From NCBI GenBank assembly GCA_944326135.1, contig CALVCU010000020.1, positions 1-63,651 of the forward strand: 63,651 nt of DNA, given 5' to 3'. Under the pieces are notes generated by a model. It had not been told where the DNA came from and did no database searches. It was given only the letters and a program-made list of their open reading frames with translations. The DNA comes from an uncultured Ligilactobacillus sp. Its GTDB lineage: Bacteria; Bacillota; Bacilli; Lactobacillales; Lactobacillaceae. Made by a program: the position numbers and the translations under genes. This document shows, piece by piece, positions 10,541 to 18,532 of this stretch; position 1 is the stretch's first letter; each line of letters begins with the position of its first letter.

Positions 10541-10566
10541 ATTTTACATCAATGAAGGGATTTTTT

Positions 10567-11118
10567 ATGTCAGAAACAATGGAAAAGAAATGGTATGTGT
10601 TACATACATACTCTGGATATGAAAATAAAGTTAAAGAAAATCTTTTATCACGAGCTCAATCAATGGGAATGGAAGATTATATTTTTCGTGTAGTTGTACC
10701 TGAAGAAGAAAAGCATGAAACAACTAAAACAGGAAAAGAAAAAATTGAAAAATTAAAAACTTTTCCTGGATATGTTTTAGTTGAAATGGTTATGACAGAT
10801 CAATCATGGTATGTTGTTCGTAATACACCTGGAGTTACTGGATTTGTCGGTTCTCACGGTTCAGGAAGTAAACCAGCTCCTTTATTAGACTCAGAAATTA
10901 ATAATATTTTACGTCAATTAGGAATTAGTACACATGAAAATAATTTTAAAGTTAATGTTGGTGATTCAGTTTCAATTATTGACGGACCATTTAAAGGTCA
11001 AGTAGTTAAAGTTACTGATGTTGATGGCGAGCATCAAAAAATTAAGGGAAACATCTTGATGATGGGCCACGAAACAAATGTTGAAGTGGACTTTGATCAA
11101 GTAGATAGTTTAGTTTAA
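10567..11118 (+). CDS. nusG: Transcription termination/antitermination protein NusG
   Basis: RNA polymerase-bound elongation factor with an N-terminal NGN domain (WYVLHTYSGYENKVKENL, then FPGYVLVEM and the NTPGVTGFVG segment) and a C-terminal KOW domain (GDSVSIIDGPFKGQVVKV). The ATG at 10567 has GAAGGGA seven bases upstream and gives 183 residues. An ATG at 10552 in the same frame lacks a site. The next gene starts one base after its stop. Confidence 0.95.
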   Translation: MSETMEKKWYVLHTYSGYENKVKENLLSRAQSMGMEDYIFRVVVPEEEKHETTKTGKEKIEKLKTFPGYVLVEMVMTDQSWYVVRNTPGVTGFVGSHGSGSKPAPLLDSEINNILRQLGISTHENNFKVNVGDSVSIIDGPFKGQVVKVTDVDGEHQKIKGNILMMGHETNVEVDFDQVDSLV

Positions 11119-11119
11119 T

Positions 11120-11932
11120 ATGAATAAGTATTCAATAGCAGCTCTGTTTACAGCGCTGCTATTCGCATATCGAAGCCATTATTCATCAGCAAATAAAGGA
11201 AAGCAAAATTTTGAAATCAAAGAACCAACATTATTTATACATGGATATGCAGGAAACTATTTTTCATTTGTACGTATGATTAAAAGATTCGAAAGAAAAA
11301 AATGGGGGAAAAAGAATTGTACAATTATAGTATCTCCTAAAGGAAAACTTTTAATAAAAGGGGAACCTAAGTCATTAATTCAGGTTTTATTTTTAGAAAA
11401 TCGTGATATTGTTGATCATCAAGTTAATTGGATTTGGAAGATTTTGAATATTTTGAAAAATAAATATGGAATTTCCTCAGTTAATATAGTTGCTCATTCA
11501 ATGGGATGCATTTCTATATTGAAGTATCTAAACCAATTTGCATATAATTCAATTAATGCACACATTTCAAAAGTTGTAACAATGGGGGCACCGTTTAATG
11601 ATGTTGAGGTTGGTAAGAGAACACCTTATATTGAAAATCATCGTTTAACAAATGATGGGCCAGTTAAAATGTCTCCATTATATAAATGGATGAGAAAAAA
11701 TAATATAGGGATTCCATTAGAAACCGAATTTCTAAATATTGCTGGTAATTTGCAAAATGGAACTAAATCTGATGGTCAAGTATCTGTCAATTCGGTACTA
11801 TCATTACGTTATCTTTTAAGAGATGCAACTAGACAGTATCATGAATTTATCGTTTATGGAAAACATGCAGCACATAGTTTGTTACATGAAAATGAAGATA
11901 TAGATAATAAAATTGAAGAATTCTTGCGTTGA
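11120..11932 (+). CDS. Alpha/beta hydrolase, DUF915-like, membrane-anchored or exported
   Basis: Lipase or esterase-fold protein of 270 residues. An N-terminal hydrophobic stretch (4-18, IAALFTALLFAY) suggests a membrane anchor or uncleaved signal. The oxyanion segment is LFIHGYAGN (38-46), the nucleophile elbow AHSMG gives Ser127, the acid is probably Asp218 (SDGQVSV) and the base His252 or His256. This fits the DUF915 hydrolases of lactobacilli, whose substrates are unknown. It begins one base after the nusG stop and has no clear ribosome site, which suggests coupling to nusG. It is not a usual member of this ribosomal block. Confidence 0.8.
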   Translation: MNKYSIAALFTALLFAYRSHYSSANKGKQNFEIKEPTLFIHGYAGNYFSFVRMIKRFERKKWGKKNCTIIVSPKGKLLIKGEPKSLIQVLFLENRDIVDHQVNWIWKILNILKNKYGISSVNIVAHSMGCISILKYLNQFAYNSINAHISKVVTMGAPFNDVEVGKRTPYIENHRLTNDGPVKMSPLYKWMRKNNIGIPLETEFLNIAGNLQNGTKSDGQVSVNSVLSLRYLLRDATRQYHEFIVYGKHAAHSLLHENEDIDNKIEEFLR

Positions 11933-11935
11933 TAG

Positions 11936-11965
11936 TTGATACTTTAATAGCTGTGCAGATATAAA
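11936..11965 (+). promoter_or_regulatory. Possible promoter of the sugar porter gene
   Basis: TTGATA (11936-11941) and TATAAA (11960-11965) with an 18-base spacer, 39 bases before the TTG start. A plausible but unremarkable sigma-A promoter. Confidence 0.45.
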
Positions 11966-12003
11966 TTATTTATTAATAAAAGATTAAAGTATGAGGTGAT
12001 GAT

Positions 12004-12891
12004 TTGAATACTATTGCAATTATTATTGGGTTAGGACCATTAATAGGATGGGGAATTTATCCTACTATAGCATCAAAATTTGGTGGGAAACCTGTAAATC
12101 AAATTTTAGGATCTACGATTGGAACATTGATTTTTGCAATTGTTTTTAACCAGGTTTTAAACCTAGGTTTTCCTAGTGGAAGAAATTTAGTATTTTCAAT
12201 TATTTCAGGCATTGGATGGGCTATTGCTCAGATTATTACATTTTATTCCTTCACTTTGATTGGATCTTCAAGAGCAATGCCGATTACAACTGCATTTCAA
12301 CTTTTAGGGGCTTCTTTATGGGGCGTAATAGCTTTAGGAGATTGGCCTACACTTATGGACAAAGTTGTTGGATTTATTGCTTTAGTTATAATTATTATTG
12401 GAGCATGGATGACAGTTTGGAGTGAGAAGAAAACTAAAGAGTCACGCGGAAATTTAAAAAAAGCAATTTTAATTTTATTAATTGGAGAAATTGGATACTG
12501 GGCTTATTCAGCTGCGCCGCAAGCAACATCAATTACTGGAAAACAAGCCTTTTTACCACAGGCAATAGGAATGGTAATTGTAGGAATATTATATGGTGTA
12601 ATTAAATCTGTTAGATCAAATGAAAAATCACCATTTTCGCAAACTGTAACATATAAACAAATTATATCTGGTTTCTTTTTTGCTTTTGCTGCGTTAACGT
12701 ATTTGATTTCCGCACAACCTAATATGTATGGACTAGCAACAGGATTCATTTTATCACAGACATCTGTTGTATTAGCTACATTAACGGGAATTTGGTTCTT
12801 AGGACAGAAAAAAACAATTAAAGAAATGTGGATCACAGTATTAGGATTAATTTTAATAATTGGAGCAGCAGCAGTTACAGTAATTGTATAA
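12004..12891 (+). CDS. GRP-family glucose/ribose uptake porter (GlcU/RbsU-like)
   Basis: Ten-span membrane protein of 295 residues from the drug/metabolite transporter superfamily. GLGPLIGWGIYPTIASKFGG at the N-terminus, repeated inner halves, and the SAQPNMYGLATGFILSQTSVV segment are typical of the glucose/ribose porters GlcU and RbsU. The start is TTG at 12004 with AGGTGA five bases upstream. Substrate (glucose or ribose) cannot be decided. It stands alone between the nusG-hydrolase pair and rplK with its own likely promoter. An insertion of a sugar porter here is unusual. Confidence 0.85.
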   Translation: MNTIAIIIGLGPLIGWGIYPTIASKFGGKPVNQILGSTIGTLIFAIVFNQVLNLGFPSGRNLVFSIISGIGWAIAQIITFYSFTLIGSSRAMPITTAFQLLGASLWGVIALGDWPTLMDKVVGFIALVIIIIGAWMTVWSEKKTKESRGNLKKAILILLIGEIGYWAYSAAPQATSITGKQAFLPQAIGMVIVGILYGVIKSVRSNEKSPFSQTVTYKQIISGFFFAFAALTYLISAQPNMYGLATGFILSQTSVVLATLTGIWFLGQKKTIKEMWITVLGLILIIGAAAVTVIV

Positions 12892-12919
12892 AATAATTAT
12901 ATATAGGATAATGTTCCCC

Positions 12920-12948
12920 TTGTATAATACATTTTTTTATGCTATATT
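12920..12948 (+). promoter_or_regulatory. rplK-rplA promoter
   Basis: TTGTAT (12920-12925), a 17-base spacer and TATATT (12943-12948). The transcript would begin near 12955 and carry an 80-base leader containing an L1-site-like hairpin before rplK. Confidence 0.7.
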
Positions 12949-12974
12949 ATGTGAGTATGTTTTAGACATATTTA

Positions 12975-13009
12975 GTGGGAGGTCAAATTTAGATGACCAG
13001 CCGAACCAC
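12975..13009 (+). promoter_or_regulatory. L1-binding-site-like hairpin upstream of rplK
   Basis: GTGG (12975-12978) pairs with CCAC (13006-13009), an asymmetric loop of GA opposite AGCCGAA follows, then GGTC pairs with GACC. This copies the plan of the L1 site in 23S rRNA, where an outer GUGG/CCAC helix has GA opposite a longer purine-rich strand. L1 is known to repress its own operon through such mRNA mimics. Confidence 0.6.
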
Positions 13010-13035
13010 AAACACGGAAAGAGGAGGTTTTTACC

Positions 13036-13461
13036 GTGGCAAAGAACGTAGTAAACGTTGTTAAATTACAAATTCCTGCTGGAAAAGCAACTCCAGCTCC
13101 TCCTGTAGGTCCAGCTTTAGGACAAGCAGGTATCAATATTATGGGATTTACAAAGGAATTTAATGCTCGTACAGCTGATCAAGCTGGTATGATTATTCCT
13201 GTTGTAATTAATGTATATGAAGATCGTTCATTCGATTTCATTACAAAGACACCACCTGCTTCAGTTTTACTTAAGAAGGCTGCTGGTGTAGAAAAAGGCT
13301 CAGGCGAACCTAACACAAACAAAGTCGCAACAGTGACAAAAGCACAAGTTAAGGAAATCGCTGAGACAAAAATGCAAGATCTAAACGCTGCAGATGTTGA
13401 AGCTGCTATGCGCATGATTGAAGGTACTGCACGAAGCATGGGCTTTGTTGTTGAAGACTAA
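13036..13461 (+). CDS. rplK: Ribosomal protein L11 (uL11)
   Basis: Forms the GTPase-associated centre with L10 and 23S rRNA. It has 141 residues with the N-terminal [23 protein letters not shown] signature and the C-terminal RNA-binding domain ([21 protein letters not shown] in part). The start is GTG at 13036 with AGAGGAGG before it. It is first in the rplK-rplA pair and lies between two L1-like operator hairpins. Confidence 0.97.
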   Translation: MAKNVVNVVKLQIPAGKATPAPPVGPALGQAGINIMGFTKEFNARTADQAGMIIPVVINVYEDRSFDFITKTPPASVLLKKAAGVEKGSGEPNTNKVATVTKAQVKEIAETKMQDLNAADVEAAMRMIEGTARSMGFVVED

Positions 13462-13510
13462 TTAAGCACTTGTTTCCCAGGCGGACACTTTATGAAAGTA
13501 AAGATGTCAA

Positions 13511-13534
13511 GTGGGAGGTTTATCCGATGACCAC
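13511..13534 (+). promoter_or_regulatory. L1-binding-site-like hairpin between rplK and rplA
   Basis: GTGG (13511-13514) pairs with CCAC (13531-13534). GA (13515-13516) faces GATGA (13526-13530), and GG pairs with CC around TTTAT. It shares GTGGGAGGT and CCAC with the hairpin before rplK and stands just upstream of the rplA ribosome site (AAGGAGG), where bound L1 would block initiation. CACTTG at 13467-13472 could pair with CAAGTG at 13508-13513 as a competing fold. Confidence 0.7.
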
Positions 13535-13558
13535 ATTTTGCAAGGAGGAAAATCACTA

Positions 13559-14251
13559 ATGGCTAAAAAGAAAAGCAAAAAATATTTAGAAGCTGCAAAG
13601 CAAGTTGATAAGAATAAGAGTTACACAGCTGAAGAAGCTCTTAAGTTAGTAAAAGACATTGACTTTGCAAATTTTGACGCAACAGTTGAAGCTGCATTTA
13701 ACTTAAATGTAGATACAAAACAAGCAGACCAACAATTACGTGGCGCTATGGTTTTACCTAATGGTACAGGTAAAGACCAACGTGTTATCGTATTTGCAAA
13801 GGGTCCTAAAGCTCAAGAAGCTAAAGATGCCGGTGCAGATGTTGTTGGTGATGATGACTTAGTACAACGCATTCAAGACGGTTGGTTAGACTTTGATGTT
13901 GCAATCGCAACACCAGATATGATGGCTCAAGTTGGTCGCTTAGGTCGTGTACTTGGACCTAAAGGTTTAATGCCAAACCCTAAGACTGGTACAGTAACAA
14001 TGGATGTTAAGAAAGCTGTTACTGATGCTAAGTCAGGTCAAGTTACATACCGTACTGATCGTGATGGTAACGTTCATGTACCAGTTGGTAAGGTATCATT
14101 TGATGTAGATGCATTAGTTGGTAACTTTGAAGCAATTTATGAAGTTATTGCTAAAGCACGTCCAGCTGCTGTTAAGGGTACTTACATCAAGCACTTATCA
14201 GTTGCATCAACATTTGGCCCAAGTGTAACAATCGATATTAATTCACTTTAA
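13559..14251 (+). CDS. rplA: Ribosomal protein L1 (uL1)
   Basis: Binds the mobile L1 stalk of 23S rRNA and its own mRNA. The 230-residue protein starts [14 protein letters not shown] at the ATG preceded by AAGGAGG. An in-frame start at 13511 would fall inside the operator hairpin and is rejected. The family signature [21 protein letters not shown] is present in the middle domain. The gene follows rplK after 97 bases of structured leader. Confidence 0.97.
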   Translation: MAKKKSKKYLEAAKQVDKNKSYTAEEALKLVKDIDFANFDATVEAAFNLNVDTKQADQQLRGAMVLPNGTGKDQRVIVFAKGPKAQEAKDAGADVVGDDDLVQRIQDGWLDFDVAIATPDMMAQVGRLGRVLGPKGLMPNPKTGTVTMDVKKAVTDAKSGQVTYRTDRDGNVHVPVGKVSFDVDALVGNFEAIYEVIAKARPAAVKGTYIKHLSVASTFGPSVTIDINSL

Positions 14252-14253
14252 TA

Positions 14254-14283
14254 TTGACTCACTTGTGAGCAATATGTTAAACT
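14254..14283 (+). promoter_or_regulatory. rplJ-rplL promoter with inverted repeat
   Basis: TTGACT (14254-14259), an 18-base spacer and TAAACT (14278-14283) with TGT before it (extended -10). A small inverted repeat CTCAC-TT-GTGAG (14258-14269) overlaps the -35 and spacer. Confidence 0.65.
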
Positions 14284-14299
14284 ATTAAAGTTATAAATA

Positions 14300-14395
14300 G
14301 TTCTACCTAAGACTCAGGTGGCGCACGCCTTAATTTACCTGCCGAGGAGAATACGGTTCTTTCTCTATGTCTTAGTGTAGACATAGAGTTTTTTT
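14300..14395 (+). ncRNA. L10 leader (r-protein autoregulatory leader) with attenuator
   Basis: The 5' UTR of rplJ contains the conserved L10-leader core: CCTAAGACTCAGGTGG, then a CTTAAT segment, then CCTGCCGAGGAG. In this family the L10-L12 complex binds the leader and shuts off rplJL. Here the core is followed directly by an intrinsic terminator (14363-14395), so control is probably by attenuation. Ends are approximate. Confidence 0.85.
14363..14395 (+). terminator. Attenuator terminator of the L10 leader
   Basis: CTCTATGTCT (14363-14372) pairs perfectly with AGACATAGAG (14379-14388) around TAGTGT, followed by seven T. It sits between the leader core and rplJ, 31 bases before the start codon. 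Confidence 0.85.
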
Positions 14396-14425
14396 AACTC
14401 TAATTTTACATTAGGAGGTGAAATT

Positions 14426-14932
14426 ATGAGTAAGGAAATTATCGCTAAGAAAGCTGCAATTGTTGATGAAGTTGCTGAAAAATTAGACAGTTCAGTTGCT
14501 AACGTAGTAGTTGACTATCGTGGCCTAACTGTTGAAGAAGTAACAGATTTACGTAAACAATTGCGTGAAGCAGGCGTAGAAATGCGAGTTATCAAAAATA
14601 CTTATTTAAAACGTGCAGCTGCTAAAGCTGGTATCGAAGGTATGGATGATGTATTTGTAGGACCTACAGCTGTTGCATTTTCAGAAGAAGAAGATGTTAC
14701 AGCACCTGCTCGTATCTTAGTTAAATTTGCTGAAGATCATGAAGCTCTTGAAGTTAAGGGTGGTATGATTGAAGGTAAAGTAGCATCACTTGATGAAATT
14801 AATGCATTATCAAAACTTCCAGATCGCGACGGATTACTTTCAATGTTGCTATCTGTATTACAAGCACCAGTTCGCAATGTTGCATACGCAGTTAAGGCTG
14901 TTGCTGAAAGTAAGGAAGAAGATGCTGAATAA
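14426..14932 (+). CDS. rplJ: Ribosomal protein L10 (uL10)
   Basis: Scaffold of the ribosomal stalk: the N-terminal domain binds 23S rRNA and L11, and the C-terminal helix (about 135-168) holds the L7/L12 dimers. It has 168 residues, with [31 protein letters not shown] typical of the family (partly quoted here by position, about 29-60). The ribosome site is TTAGGAGGTG. Expression is expected to depend on the L10 leader upstream. rplL follows after 50 bases. Confidence 0.97.
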   Translation: MSKEIIAKKAAIVDEVAEKLDSSVANVVVDYRGLTVEEVTDLRKQLREAGVEMRVIKNTYLKRAAAKAGIEGMDDVFVGPTAVAFSEEEDVTAPARILVKFAEDHEALEVKGGMIEGKVASLDEINALSKLPDRDGLLSMLLSVLQAPVRNVAYAVKAVAESKEEDAE

Positions 14933-14982
14933 AAGCATCATTAACTATTAAATAGAATTTAAATATTTCGGAGGAAAATAAA

Positions 14983-15351
14983 ATGGCATTAGATACAGAA
15001 AAGATTATTGCTGACTTAAAAGAAGCTAGCATTCTTGAATTAAACGATTTAGTAAAAGCTATCGAAGATGAATTTGGCGTTTCAGCTGCAGCTCCAGTTG
15101 CTGCAGCAGGTGCAGCAGGTGCAGATGGCGCTGCTGAAAAATCAGAATTTGACGTTGAATTAACAGACGCAGGTTCAGCTAAGGTTAAAGTTATTAAAGC
15201 TGTTAAGGACATCACAGGTCTTGGCTTGAAAGATGCTAAGGGCTTAGTTGACAACGCTCCTTCAGTAATTAAAGAAGGCGTTGCTAAGGACGAAGCTGAA
15301 GATATGAAGGCTAAACTTGAAGAAGTTGGCGCTAAGATCACTCTTAAATAA
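14983..15351 (+). CDS. rplL: Ribosomal protein L7/L12 (bL12)
   Basis: Multicopy stalk protein that recruits translation GTPases. The 122-residue protein has an N-terminal dimerisation domain (about 1-32), an Ala/Gly-rich hinge ([17 protein letters not shown]) and the globular factor-binding domain ([21 protein letters not shown]). The ribosome site is CGGAGGA, and a strong terminator ends the operon 21 bases after the stop. Confidence 0.97.
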   Translation: MALDTEKIIADLKEASILELNDLVKAIEDEFGVSAAAPVAAAGAAGADGAAEKSEFDVELTDAGSAKVKVIKAVKDITGLGLKDAKGLVDNAPSVIKEGVAKDEAEDMKAKLEEVGAKITLK

Positions 15352-15372
15352 TTAGTTGATTTAGCTATATCT

Positions 15373-15408
15373 AAAAAAAGACTATGACAATTGTCATAGT
15401 CTTTTTTT
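15373..15408. terminator. Terminator after rplL
   Basis: A perfect palindrome with arms AAAGACTATGACAA and TTGTCATAGTCTTT, flanked by seven A and seven T, so it can act on either strand. It closes the rplJL unit before mprF. Confidence 0.92.
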
Positions 15409-15515
15409 ATTACGTAATTATCAAATTTAAATTATTATACCTTTTATGATATTGAATATTATATTATTATAAAATATGTATTTAAATAATTTAGAATTAT
15501 ATTAGGAGGATATTA

Positions 15516-18101
15516 ATGTATAAGGGGCTAACACGAATAAAAGAATTTTATAATAAACATGCAGTTTTATTAAAAATGATTTTTATTTTTTCTGTACTAC
15601 TTTTTGTATTTACAGAATTAGGGAAAATTTTTCATCAATTAAATTGGCACCAAGTTGGGGTGGCTCTCTCTGATCAATCTCCTATAGTAATTTTAGTGAT
15701 GCTAATATGTGGTATTATTGCTGTTTGTCCAATGTTGATTTATGATTTTGTAATTGTAAAATTTTTACCTGGAAATTTTTCTAAAAAATATATTGCTAGA
15801 AGTGGATGGGTGACAAATACATTTACAAATATTGCGGGATTTGGAGGATTATTAGGTGCTACTCTTCGTGCTAGTTTTTATAAGAAGGGTGCAAATAGAA
15901 AACAAATTTTATATGCAATTTCTAAAATTGCTTTATTTCTATTAGCAGGATTGTCAATCCTTTGTTGGGTTTCACTAATAATGATGTTTATTTTACCATC
16001 AGAAAATGGTTTTCATAAATATTCGATTTGGTTGCTCGGTGGGGGAGCATATTTTCCAATTTTGTTTTTAGTAACAAAATTTAAAAATAACAGCTTTTTT
16101 AAAGACTTAACATGGAAGCGAGAGTTTGCATTAATTCTAGGCTCAACAATTGAATGGGCTTGTGCAGCATTATTTTTTATGATTATTGGTTGGTTAATGC
16201 AAGTTCATATCCATCTAATTGATGTAATTCCCTTATATATTATTGCCGAAATTTTAGGAATAATATCAATGGTTCCAGGTGGATTAGGATCATTTGATGT
16301 TTTTATGATTTTGGAATTAACAAAACTGGGAGTTTCAAGTGAAATTGCGGTTGTTTGGATTTTATTTTTCCGCTTATTCTATTACGTTGTTCCATTTTTA
16401 ATTGGAAGTGTGTTTTTTGTTCATGATATGGGACATCAAATTAATGAAAGTTTAGATGGTATTCCACAAACAATTGTACAAAAAGTAGCCCATGGTTTAG
16501 TAACGCTTTTTATGTATTTTTCAGGAATTTTTATGTTATTAGAATCTGCAATTCCTAATTTTACATTTTCTAATTCTATACTTGCACGGCTTGTTTCATA
16601 TACATTTTTCTTCCTAAATCAAATGACAAATATAATTTTTGCCTTTTTATTATTAGGAATGGCACGTGCAATTCAATTAAAGCAAAAAAAAGCTTTTATT
16701 CCAACAATTATAATTTTAGGAGTTGGAGTAATTAACACTCTTTGGAAAGAATATACGCCTACTTTAGCAGTCTTTCTTGTATTTGTAATGATTTGTATTG
16801 TATTTTCGCGAAAAGAACTGTATCGCGAAAAAATGCAATTTTCGTTTGAAAGTATTTTATTAAATATGTTGATGTTTGGTGGAGCATTTTTGTTATATAT
16901 GCTTGTAGGATTATTAAATCGTCCAACAAATCATCATCATATACCTAGTGGACTTCTATTTCCTGATCAACAAGTTTGGTTATATGGGTTGATTGGAATG
17001 ATTATCGCAGGAATTATTCTAGTAGTAATGATGCATTATTTTACAAAGGGAAAAGATCCATTTATAAATCAAAAATTTCCGGAAAAACGTGTTACTCAAA
17101 TAATTGAAAGTTATGGAGGCAACGAGGTAAGTCATCTAGCATATTTAAAAGATAAAATGATTTATATTTATCGGAAAGATAATGAAGATCAATTATTCTT
17201 AATGTATCAAATTAAGGCGGATAAAATTATTATTATGGGAGAACCAGTTGGAAATCAAGATTATATTCAAGAAGCTGTTCATGAATTAGTAACTTTATCA
17301 GATCGATATGGCTATCAATTAGTTTTCTATGAAATAAATTCTGAACTTACTATGTTATTACACGAATATGGATTTGACTTTATAAAAACAGGTGAAGAAG
17401 GATTTGTTAAGTTAGATGAATTTACTATTAAAGGTAAAAAACATCGTGCACAAAGGGCTCTCATGAATAAGTTTGATCGTGAAGGTTTTATATTCTCAAT
17501 AGTTGAACCACCTTTTTCAAATGAATTTATTGCAGAAATGAAAGAAGTTTCTGATAGTTGGTTAAATGGAAGGATGGAAAAGGGATTCTCATTAGGATTT
17601 TTCGATAAAAATTATATTCAAAGAACTCCTGTTGCGATTGTTCGAGATAAAAATGGAAAATTAGTTTCATTTGCAACATTAATGCCAATGGAAAAAAACA
17701 CCTTATCAATTGACCTAATGCGTCATAGAAAAGATGCACCGTCAGGCATAATGGATAAAATTTTTATTGAATTGTTTAGCTATGGTCAAAGCAAAGGATA
17801 TAAGTATTTTGATTTAGGAATGGCACCATTATCTAATGTTGGAAGTTCTAAATATAGTTTTATAGAAGAACGTGTTGCTCATTATATATATGAATATGGA
17901 TATCGTTTATATGGTTTCCAAGGATTAAGAGCTTTTAAGAATAAATATGCTAATATATGGAATTCTAAATATACAACTTACCGAAAACGAAGTTCGATTG
18001 CAATAACAATGTTCCAATTAGTAATGGTAGTTAATCAAAAACATGGGCAAAAAGAATTTTCTAGGATGATAATTACGCCTAAATTTTTACAAAATAAATA
18101 A
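15516..18101 (+). CDS. mprF: Phosphatidylglycerol lysyltransferase/flippase (MprF)
   Basis: Bifunctional membrane protein of 861 residues. The first 505 or so are a multi-span flippase region. Residues from about 520 to 861 form the soluble DUF2156 domain that transfers lysine (or alanine) from tRNA to phosphatidylglycerol (RAQRALMNKFDREGF, FDLGMAPLSNVG, ERVAHYIYEYGYRLYGFQGLRAFK in part). The product lowers negative surface charge and protects against cationic peptides. The ribosome site is AGGAGGAT. It is monocistronic, bracketed by terminators. The amino acid donated cannot be told from sequence. Confidence 0.93.
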   Translation: MYKGLTRIKEFYNKHAVLLKMIFIFSVLLFVFTELGKIFHQLNWHQVGVALSDQSPIVILVMLICGIIAVCPMLIYDFVIVKFLPGNFSKKYIARSGWVTNTFTNIAGFGGLLGATLRASFYKKGANRKQILYAISKIALFLLAGLSILCWVSLIMMFILPSENGFHKYSIWLLGGGAYFPILFLVTKFKNNSFFKDLTWKREFALILGSTIEWACAALFFMIIGWLMQVHIHLIDVIPLYIIAEILGIISMVPGGLGSFDVFMILELTKLGVSSEIAVVWILFFRLFYYVVPFLIGSVFFVHDMGHQINESLDGIPQTIVQKVAHGLVTLFMYFSGIFMLLESAIPNFTFSNSILARLVSYTFFFLNQMTNIIFAFLLLGMARAIQLKQKKAFIPTIIILGVGVINTLWKEYTPTLAVFLVFVMICIVFSRKELYREKMQFSFESILLNMLMFGGAFLLYMLVGLLNRPTNHHHIPSGLLFPDQQVWLYGLIGMIIAGIILVVMMHYFTKGKDPFINQKFPEKRVTQIIESYGGNEVSHLAYLKDKMIYIYRKDNEDQLFLMYQIKADKIIIMGEPVGNQDYIQEAVHELVTLSDRYGYQLVFYEINSELTMLLHEYGFDFIKTGEEGFVKLDEFTIKGKKHRAQRALMNKFDREGFIFSIVEPPFSNEFIAEMKEVSDSWLNGRMEKGFSLGFFDKNYIQRTPVAIVRDKNGKLVSFATLMPMEKNTLSIDLMRHRKDAPSGIMDKIFIELFSYGQSKGYKYFDLGMAPLSNVGSSKYSFIEERVAHYIYEYGYRLYGFQGLRAFKNKYANIWNSKYTTYRKRSSIAITMFQLVMVVNQKHGQKEFSRMIITPKFLQNK

Positions 18102-18133
18102 AAAAGAGATCTCATAAAAGAGATCTCTTTTTT
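18102..18133. terminator. Bidirectional terminator between mprF and the nrd operon
   Basis: GAGATCTC (18106-18113) pairs with GAGATCTC (18120-18127) around ATAAAA, with A and T tracts on the two sides. It serves mprF and the convergent minus-strand gene, whose stop lies in its T run. Confidence 0.9.
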
Positions 18134-18518
18134 AATGAACTGGAATAACTAAAAGTTGAGCAATTACGTGTTCATTTATTTTTAACCATGACGAAGTAAT
18201 TGTGCCATTTTCATCAGTTGTATTTGGTTGATCATTGATCGACAATGGATCAAATTTTTGAAAATGATGAGCAATTTCAGGATAATTATCATATACTAAA
18301 TCTCGAATATTAGTGTCACGAGACTGCAAACGAATTGCAGTATACCAGATATTATTGTGTAGAATTTGTTTTGCGTAATTTTGAATAAAACAAATATTTT
18401 GATTTTCTTCAGAAAAATCAAGATATAAATTATCTACGTCTATTAATCCTGAAATTGGATTATTTTTTTTAAATTGAATAATATTACGGAATTTATTTTT
18501 TTCTTCTACAGGTTCCAT
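18132..18518 (-). CDS. Hypothetical protein, last gene of the nrd operon
   Basis: I do not recognise this 128-residue protein. It is soluble-looking and acidic, with no signal or membrane segment, no cysteine pair and no nucleotide-binding loop. Visible features are a Gly-Leu-Ile-Asp-Val turn near residue 24, an aromatic centre (NNIWYTAIRLQSRD) and a hydrophobic C-terminus (HVIAQLLVIPVH). It starts 14 bases after nrdF behind a good GGGGAG site, so it is very probably co-transcribed with the class Ib reductase. A role linked to that enzyme is possible but unproven. Confidence 0.7.
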   Translation of the reverse strand: MEPVEEKNKFRNIIQFKKNNPISGLIDVDNLYLDFSEENQNICFIQNYAKQILHNNIWYTAIRLQSRDTNIRDLVYDNYPEIAHHFQKFDPLSINDQPNTTDENGTITSSWLKINEHVIAQLLVIPVH

Positions 18519-18532
18519 CGATAAAACTCCCC

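Noticed and set aside
13179-13439. Open frame antisense to rplK
   Set aside because: Shadow of a strongly coding ribosomal gene, with no ribosome site and no plausible domain.
14892-15341. Long open frame antisense to rplL
   Set aside because: Its Ala/Ser-rich sequence is just the complement of the L7/L12 hinge and domains, with no independent signal.
15644-15658. TTGGCAC followed by AAGTTGG, like a sigma-54 -24/-12 promoter
   Set aside because: The -12 element lacks the GC pair and the site is inside mprF coding sequence.
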